Source: Cytospora piceicola (taxonomy: Eukaryota; Ascomycota; Sordariomycetes; Diaporthales; Cytosporaceae). Taken from it: a stretch of 64,000 nt of DNA. Location: assembly GCA_023375675.1 (NCBI GenBank), contig JALQBC010000002.1, forward strand, positions 434,001 through 498,000, in the 5' to 3' direction. Below the pieces are notes generated by a model, which ran no database searches, had not been told where the DNA came from, and saw nothing but the letters and a program-made list of their open reading frames with translations. A program made the position numbers and the translations under genes. Positions 58,431-64,000 of this stretch are shown here, piece after piece (the stretch's first letter is position 1; each line of letters begins with the position of its first letter).

Positions 58431-59667
58431 TTCAGGGTCAGCAGGTAGGGAAATAGGATCTCGTTCTCGGGGACCGGGGAGGGAGAGTTCCCACACGCCC
58501 TGTCGATGGAAGAAGGCTGGGGTGCAGGAAACATGTAGGTTGGACAGGTGAATGTTCAGGAAATGGTAATACGGTACTGCACCGTGCCATTTTTAGCTTG
58601 AGCCTATTGCCTGTCTGAAGTCTGTAGCCCAACAGCAACACAAAAGTATCTAGGAAAGCGGTGATTGGGCAGAAGAAAGCTTGCAACAGCAGACCATCTT
58701 CTAATAATGGGGTTCCAACGCTTTCGCTCCCGTTAGAATGTCTGCGGCGAGCTGGACCAGCGTCATTGTCTCCATTGGACCGGACATGGCCGGAGATATT
58801 TTTTAAACTACTGAGCTGTTCACAATAGACTGTTGTAGATTAAAAGTTACACTACGCCAAAGACGACTTACATATTATATGTGTACAAGTCGAAATATGT
58901 AACGCATCTCTATAGATTTGGATCAAGTGGTCTTGTTATTTGTGTCTCCATATTCCGCTCAGTACAGGCCTTCTAAACACTTCCCTTCTATGAAACCAGG
59001 GAATTTGTAAAGACAACGAATTTGATGCTAGATCCGATTTCAGTAGTCCGTTGCAGTTCCCGACTCAAGGCAGATGATAATGACCACTCAAAACTGGTGT
59101 TAGCATAATACCCTCGTGTGAATAGATGCTAAGGGGGCAGTGCAAGTACCGTGGGATGTGGGATGTGCGTTGGGTCAAGTACAAGTAAAAGCCTCCCCGG
59201 GCTCAACGCAAGCGAAATTGACTGAAACGTATGTATGTCCCAGGGATCCGGTAATTTCGGAGACATTGTGTAAGAGCCTCGGGTCAGTATTATTGGAGGA
59301 AGCGCTGGATCTGCCAGCATAGTGCCGTAGGTGAGCTCAGGATCCGGTCCAGCCGATATATTGGTATTTGCACTGAGCATGTCCAGATATGGCAGCTTGC
59401 TGGGAGGACTCATTGGCCGGGATGGGTCCTATATTCCTGAACAACGCAGACTAAACCCCGCTCTCGCTCAATCCAAGACCTGACACCAAAACGAAAACCT
59501 CCTGAAGTCACCTGTGTAAGCTAGTGCACTCGTCTGGCCCCGAGACAGATAGTCACGACCGCCCTGGAGGACTGCAGCGGAGCGTCTGCGAGCCTTCGCC
59601 CCTTTTGGAGCATCGGTTCTTGTGACCCAAAGACTTTCAAGGTTTCGTCCGGTTCGGCGGAAGCACC
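58431..59667. other. Intergenic stretch of 1.2 kb
   Basis: No gene is supported. ORFs at 58438-58686 and 59129-59413 (minus) have no domain. The sequence from about 59460 reads openly on both strands and is probably upstream sequence of the HET gene. Confidence 0.4.
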
Positions 59668-61926
59668 ATGGAATGCTTGAGCAGTCGTGATATAGTTTCC
59701 GATGCGGCTGACCGCCTCGACAAAGGGGTCGTCGTACCCTCCAAACCGACACACGGCAAAGACACATCATCCCGAGTACACTCCATCCACAACTTGTGGC
59801 GCCAATCAACAATACTTCTAAGCCCCGAAACGCGCCGCAGATCCCTTACCAACGGGTTGTGTCGTCCATGCTACCAGATAGCCACCTTGTTTCTTCCGTC
59901 CATGGCGGCTGCAGAATTGAGGGAATTGGGACCTCGTTGTATAAACAACATCAAACTGACCACGAAAGTGTCATCTTGTCCTCTTTGCAACTTCTGGTCC
60001 AATTTGGCGCATAGCGCAGCAAGTCACAGAGGAGCGCAGCAAAGTGTATATTCGGAGTGCTCACTTCATGCATCGGCAATCAGCGAAGTCTTCTTTGATG
60101 TTCAGGATCGACCGTGGTTCTTCGATGACGATCAAATTGTTTTTTACCTTTCGCCTCTCTATTTACGCGGGTCCAAGGCAGCAGACTGGGCATTGCAACA
60201 CAACACCTGCTTTATGCTCCTGGGCGGCACGACGTCTGGAATATTTGCTCGGGAGCTCTCACTACAAGCGGACCTAGGTGTGGTGAGAGAGTGGATTCAG
60301 CATTGCGACCATGGGCATACACATCCGGATTGCAATGTTGCGGTCGACTTGCAGTTACCGGGGTTCCAAGTCATTGACTGCGAAACTCGCACTTTGGTCA
60401 CCTGGCCTGGACCGGCTGCCTATGTTACCCTGAGCTACGTATGGGGAAAAGAGCAGGCAGAATTCCCTGGGTCCAACGCTAGGCTACCGGAGACATTGCC
60501 GAAGTTGATCGAAGACGCCATCAATGTATCCTCCATCCTTGGATATAGATATCTGTGGATCGATCGGTACTGTATCCCTCAGGATGAAGAAGATATCAAG
60601 GCATGTCTGATTCGCAATATGGATAAAATCTACTCAGAATCGGCCCTCACCATAATCGCCTCTGCTTCTGAGCGACCGAGTGAAGGCCTTACCGGTGTGG
60701 GTATGGACCGTACCGACCTGCCTTACTCCATGAGGACCGAGGACCTGAGCTTGACTCAGATATTCACCAACCTAGCAGACGAGGTGGAAAATTCCCGTTG
60801 GAATACGCGTGGCTGGACTTACCAGGAAGGCTTTCTCTCCAACAGAAGACTGCTCTTCACCAAAAGTCAGTGCTATTTTCAGTGTGGTGAGCTATGGTGT
60901 ACCGAGGGGATCAACCTTCCGCTGGACACACTCTCCAGGCTTAACAGTCCAGGTCAATCAAAGCTTTCCAGAGTTTTCCCCTGGGTCACAAATGAAAAGA
61001 CCGCGTTGGACTCGGTCCACTTGGACAGACAAAAACAGAGCGAGGAATATTTTGTCCAGCGGGTGCGCGAGTACATGAAAAGAGAATTGACGCACGATAC
61101 TGATGCCTTCAACGCATTTGCAGGAGTTCTCAATTATCTCAAGTGGTATTCTGGGGAATTCCTTCTCGGTGATATCTTGGGTTTACCTATATGGAACACC
61201 ACTTCGCGTTGGTCTGCCGACGGGGATAGTAGAGATGCCTTGCTCCGCAGTCTGGCCTGGAACCTCATCATTCCGTATCGTCCCCGTCGAGTCATGTCTC
61301 TGCGAGATGTTGCGGAAAGGAGAAATGGACTTCCCAGCTGGACATGGTGTGGCTGGAAAATAGTCCCGTCCTCTCGCCAGATAGAATGGAGTGAGGGTTG
61401 GAGAAGTCAAGATAACGAAACATCCGCGCAGACTGAAATACGGTTCGAGTTCGAAGACGGGGATGTAATCCCACGGACTGCTACCTGCGGCCTGGCGGAG
61501 CTCTTGAGATTGGCGAATGGCAAAGGCAGCCCGAAGTTTTTATGCGTGCGTGGGTGGGTGTCAGAGCTCTTGGTGCCATCTACGTGCTGGAACGCAAATT
61601 ATGATGGAGGGTGCCAATGTGGGCCATATCGCCTCGCCAGAGAAGATGTTCAATTTCTGAGCATCGTGGCTGAACTACGTGGGTTGCCCTTGACTGAGCG
61701 GGGCTACGTCTTGAGGGCATGGTTCTTCTCCCCGTTGGTGTTCAACCTGGTCAAGGATAATTGCCAGAGCGAGGTAATGGTGCTTGTGGAAACTACCGAG
61801 CCTGGCATCTATGAAAGGTTGCATGCCTTGTGCCAGGTCAAGATGGAGTATTTCATCGGTCGTCCGTCTATAGAGGACATGGCGTGGAGGTTCAACTGGA
61901 AATTAATGGATTTCAAACTCGGCTGA
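59668..61926 (+). CDS. HET-domain protein (heterokaryon incompatibility type), up to 752 aa
   Basis: A single long ORF. Cysteine pairs occur at the N-terminal side (GLCRPC and SSCPLC), as in many HET proteins. The HET domain begins near residue 250: YVTLSYVWGKEQAEFPGSNA, then LPKLIEDAINVSSILGYRYL directly followed by WIDRYCIPQDEEDI, and MDKIYSESALTIIASAS. The block NSRWNTRGWTYQEGFLSNRR follows, with the usual R...RGWTYQE signature. The C-terminal half carries LPSWTWCGW and other features of the family. In known cases HET domains trigger cell death when incompatible hyphae fuse, or in response to NLR-like receptors. The exact start is uncertain: ATG 59668 is the first, and another ATG lies at 59902 after the first cysteine pair. 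The gene looks intact. Confidence 0.88.
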   Translation: MECLSSRDIVSDAADRLDKGVVVPSKPTHGKDTSSRVHSIHNLWRQSTILLSPETRRRSLTNGLCRPCYQIATLFLPSMAAAELRELGPRCINNIKLTTKVSSCPLCNFWSNLAHSAASHRGAQQSVYSECSLHASAISEVFFDVQDRPWFFDDDQIVFYLSPLYLRGSKAADWALQHNTCFMLLGGTTSGIFARELSLQADLGVVREWIQHCDHGHTHPDCNVAVDLQLPGFQVIDCETRTLVTWPGPAAYVTLSYVWGKEQAEFPGSNARLPETLPKLIEDAINVSSILGYRYLWIDRYCIPQDEEDIKACLIRNMDKIYSESALTIIASASERPSEGLTGVGMDRTDLPYSMRTEDLSLTQIFTNLADEVENSRWNTRGWTYQEGFLSNRRLLFTKSQCYFQCGELWCTEGINLPLDTLSRLNSPGQSKLSRVFPWVTNEKTALDSVHLDRQKQSEEYFVQRVREYMKRELTHDTDAFNAFAGVLNYLKWYSGEFLLGDILGLPIWNTTSRWSADGDSRDALLRSLAWNLIIPYRPRRVMSLRDVAERRNGLPSWTWCGWKIVPSSRQIEWSEGWRSQDNETSAQTEIRFEFEDGDVIPRTATCGLAELLRLANGKGSPKFLCVRGWVSELLVPSTCWNANYDGGCQCGPYRLAREDVQFLSIVAELRGLPLTERGYVLRAWFFSPLVFNLVKDNCQSEVMVLVETTEPGIYERLHALCQVKMEYFIGRPSIEDMAWRFNWKLMDFKLG

Positions 61927-62648
61927 TGCCTGCAAAGATATTCCCTGCTCAATTTAGAAACTCCCAACGGTCAATGGCTATAAAACTCCGGATGATACAC
62001 CGGTATGTTGGTCAAGAACCGCAGACACCTCTCCAGTCCTTAAGTCGTGGAGGTCGGAGGAAACGGTATTTAACAAACGATCTGCCCCCCCCCCCCCCTT
62101 CCTAAATACGAACAGGAACAAACCATTAGTCAATGTCACAAGCCGCACCGCCTCCCCCCATCCTTTGCTTGATGTCAAAGGGGTCCTTGTAAGACATAGG
62201 CAAAGAGCCTTGGTACCAATGAGACAATACATAACAGTTGACAGGTCTTCGTGTTTTGCGTTCAAATGGGTAGACTAATGCAGGCATCCTTCCCGAAGAG
62301 AAACAAGACGAACGAGGGAACTACACGTTTCATGAGACAAACAGAGCCTTTGAACTGTCAGAAACCCAAAGAATACGAAGAAATCGTTTGCAAAAGATAG
62401 AGGTGTATCATAAAACCACTCACTTACTTAAGTAAGTGACCCAACTTCACACCAGCCGAGGTGCTGGGTTTATTGTGGCATACTCAGCTGGAGACATAAT
62501 CGTCAACTGGTTCTCTGATTGTTCACAATGTCTTCTGCCCTCATGTCGTCAAGTACGTTGGCTACATAATTATGAGAGTCACATTGCAACTGCCCGAGCT
62601 CAATTTGGAACACTTTGCCGACAACCCCGACATTGCTATCGGTCAAGA
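61927..62648. other. Intergenic stretch with a 20-bp perfect palindrome
   Basis: A C run (12 bases) lies near 62087-62098, and a perfect palindrome TCACTTACTTAAGTAAGTGA at 62420-62439. The frame of the following ankyrin relic is open from 62436, but its protein-like part starts only near 62649. Confidence 0.5.
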
Positions 62649-63290
62649 ATGCCACTGACAGCAAGGATCCTCTCCACAGCCCTGTCGAGCGGTTGCAGCT
62701 TGAGCAGTATCAAGAACTACATTCAGAGATTTACAATCGAAGAGGTTGCAAGGACTCTTAAGCACATGTTCAAGGGTCATCGTGTCATCACTTATGCTGT
62801 CGAAACCGACAATGTGAAGCTTGTACAACTCCTCCTGGAATACAACGTCGATGTTAACCTTGACGCTCACGAATCCGGAAATGTGCCCTTGCTGGCCTTC
62901 TCGATCATGCGTTCCGACAAAACCGGCTTCAGCAATATTGATATGATCACTATTCTTTTGGCCTATGGAGCTGATCCGATGGCCAGGGGGGGGGGCATGA
63001 TCGGGTGGCAAGAGTACTTGAAGACGCCTCATGCTCTGGTCACTGGGACACAATGCAACACCGCCGCCGGGAGGTGGTGCACACAAAAGCATCACGAAGT
63101 CCTAGCCAGAACCCTGAACCTGACCGTTCGATATTTCCTATGGCGCGCCAGTCGGCTGAACCGGCCCAAGAAGCGTGCCTTGCAGAACCGCCGATGAACA
63201 GTCTGTTGGTTGTTGCAGCCTCAGCAGGACGGGCATCGTGTACCAGCATAAGGTCTCAATCCCTTCATTCACAGCATGAAGCACCTAGAT
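62649..63290 (+). pseudogene. Truncated ankyrin / AAA-ATPase (ClpB-like) relic
   Basis: From MPLTARILSTALSSGCSLSS the frame reads like the N-terminal region of a fungal family in which ankyrin-like repeats precede a Clp/AAA ATPase module. The relevant parts are IEEVARTLKHMFKGHRVITY, VKLVQLLLEYNVDVNLDAHE, and ARTLNLTVRYFLWRASRLNR, followed by PKKRALQ. In intact members an AAA domain with a Walker A motif follows at once. Here the frame meets a TGA at 63195-63197, and only faint similarity can be traced in other frames to about 63290. A run of eight G at about 62989-62996 and a probable frame change near 63040 precede the end. No Walker motif is present, so this is a 5' fragment, not a working gene. 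The family assignment rests on memory of motifs. Confidence 0.6.
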
Positions 63291-63364
63291 AGTTATAAAG
63301 CCATAGAGGGTCTAGCTGCGAAGGCATGAGATGGCCGAATTTGTGCGAGGTTTTGGAGTTCTTC

Positions 63365-63455
63365 ATGATAGGAGTCGAACCAGCAACCCCCTTTTCATCT
63401 GGTAACGTCAACCACCAGAAGACGAAAGTTACCACTGCACCATACACCCAATTAA
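63365..63455 (-). other. tRNA-like sequence with A and B boxes, possibly a degenerate tRNA or SINE head
   Basis: On the minus strand TGGTGCAGTGG (63442-63432) fits the RNA polymerase III A box, and GGTTCGACTCC (63381-63371) is a perfect B box, 50 bp apart. Between them an 8-bp stem (63393-63400 with 63420-63427) closes on a further hairpin, like an anticodon arm with an intron. However, the acceptor stem cannot be formed and the T stem is mismatched. So it is either a decayed tRNA or a tRNA-derived element. Confidence 0.35.
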
Positions 63456-64000
63456 GATAGTCAATGTCATACACTCTGGCAGAGTTGTCGCGCTGCATGG
63501 AATTTCGGGGAGTCACGGACTGCCCAGTTACACTTAGCAATCCTCGGTGCTCACCTGTGGGTAACCACCTACCTTCATCAGCATGCGCAGCCATACGGAA
63601 TCTTGACTACAGAAACCGAATAAAAAGAAGAAGAGAAAAAAAGAGAAGGGGAACCGACGTGACAGAAATTGCAAAAAGAACCCGAAGGCCGGAAAACTCG
63701 TGGTTATTCCTCAAGGCAGAACACACTATCGCGGGGAAATCGGGAAGCAGGGCCAGCAGAGCCAACGGTCCTTTCAATCCCAACGTGCCATGCGCCGCTG
63801 CAGCATACTCCAGAATAACTCATGGTAGCTACTGCGCCGATATTCAGACTGATCTTTCGGTCATTATAAGGGTAGTACCAGTACCAGTGTCATTACCAGT
63901 TATCACATGCCTACCCAGGTAAACTGCAGTCCCTGTTACCTTCCCCGAGTCCCCGCTCAGCTTCACTCATTAGCTTTATCGATCTTCTAACTGCATACAA
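63456..64000. other. Right end of the window, nothing recognised
   Basis: The plus-strand ORF 63464-63922 has a random composition with no domain. GTACCAGTACCAGTGTCATTACCAGT near 63872 is a short imperfect direct repeat. Confidence 0.4.

Noticed and set aside
63464..63922. 152-aa ORF at the right end
   Set aside because: No domain; runs through low-complexity purine-rich sequence.

Overview
The window is nuclear DNA of a filamentous ascomycete, most likely a sordariomycete. The signs are many short introns (about 55-170 bp) with GT...AG borders and CTAAC/CTGAC-like branch sites, monocistronic genes on both strands, an Osh3-type oxysterol-binding protein, a Ste7-type MAPKK of the pathogenicity MAPK pathway, HET-domain and ankyrin proteins, and intergenic DNA rich in CCTAGGTACCTA-like palindromes. 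Exons were joined by hand from splice signals, reading-frame continuity and family motifs.

Layout. 1-0.6 kb: 3' end of a Ser/Arg/Gly-rich protein. 1.2-4.3 kb: a possible small gene and a four-exon membrane protein on the minus strand. 4.3-11 kb: gene-poor, with one small gene at 7.54 kb. 11.1-12.4 kb: a secreted GH5 subfamily 7 endo-beta-mannanase. 12.4-20.0 kb: sparse, with a small minus-strand gene and a two-repeat fungal protein. 20.0-20.7 kb: a Ser-rich protein. 21.7-26.3 kb: an ankyrin-repeat gene whose last repeat is frameshifted, divergent from a multi-pass membrane protein across a repeat-rich 1.15 kb gap. 26.9-27.7 kb: a HAD phosphatase. 29.4-31.4 kb: a 396-bp MITE-like element next to a decayed flavin amine oxidase.

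Core block, 31.7-46.1 kb: coatomer epsilon, an Osh3-like protein with a FFAT-like motif, a Bre4/DUF2422-type (FUSC-like) membrane protein, a HAD hydrolase and the Ste7-like MAPKK. A decayed gene (48.0-48.6 kb) is followed by SPT6 (49.7-54.2 kb) and an MFS drug transporter (55.1-57.4 kb). The last 6.6 kb is accessory: a lectin-like pseudogene, a large HET-domain gene, a truncated ankyrin/AAA ATPase relic and a tRNA-like sequence.

The clearest unexpected features are the TA-flanked MITE, four independently decayed genes, and the near-identical ankyrin array with its broken terminal repeat. I saw no secondary-metabolite cluster, CRISPR array, rRNA gene or intact tRNA gene, and nothing I could defend as an entirely new biological system.
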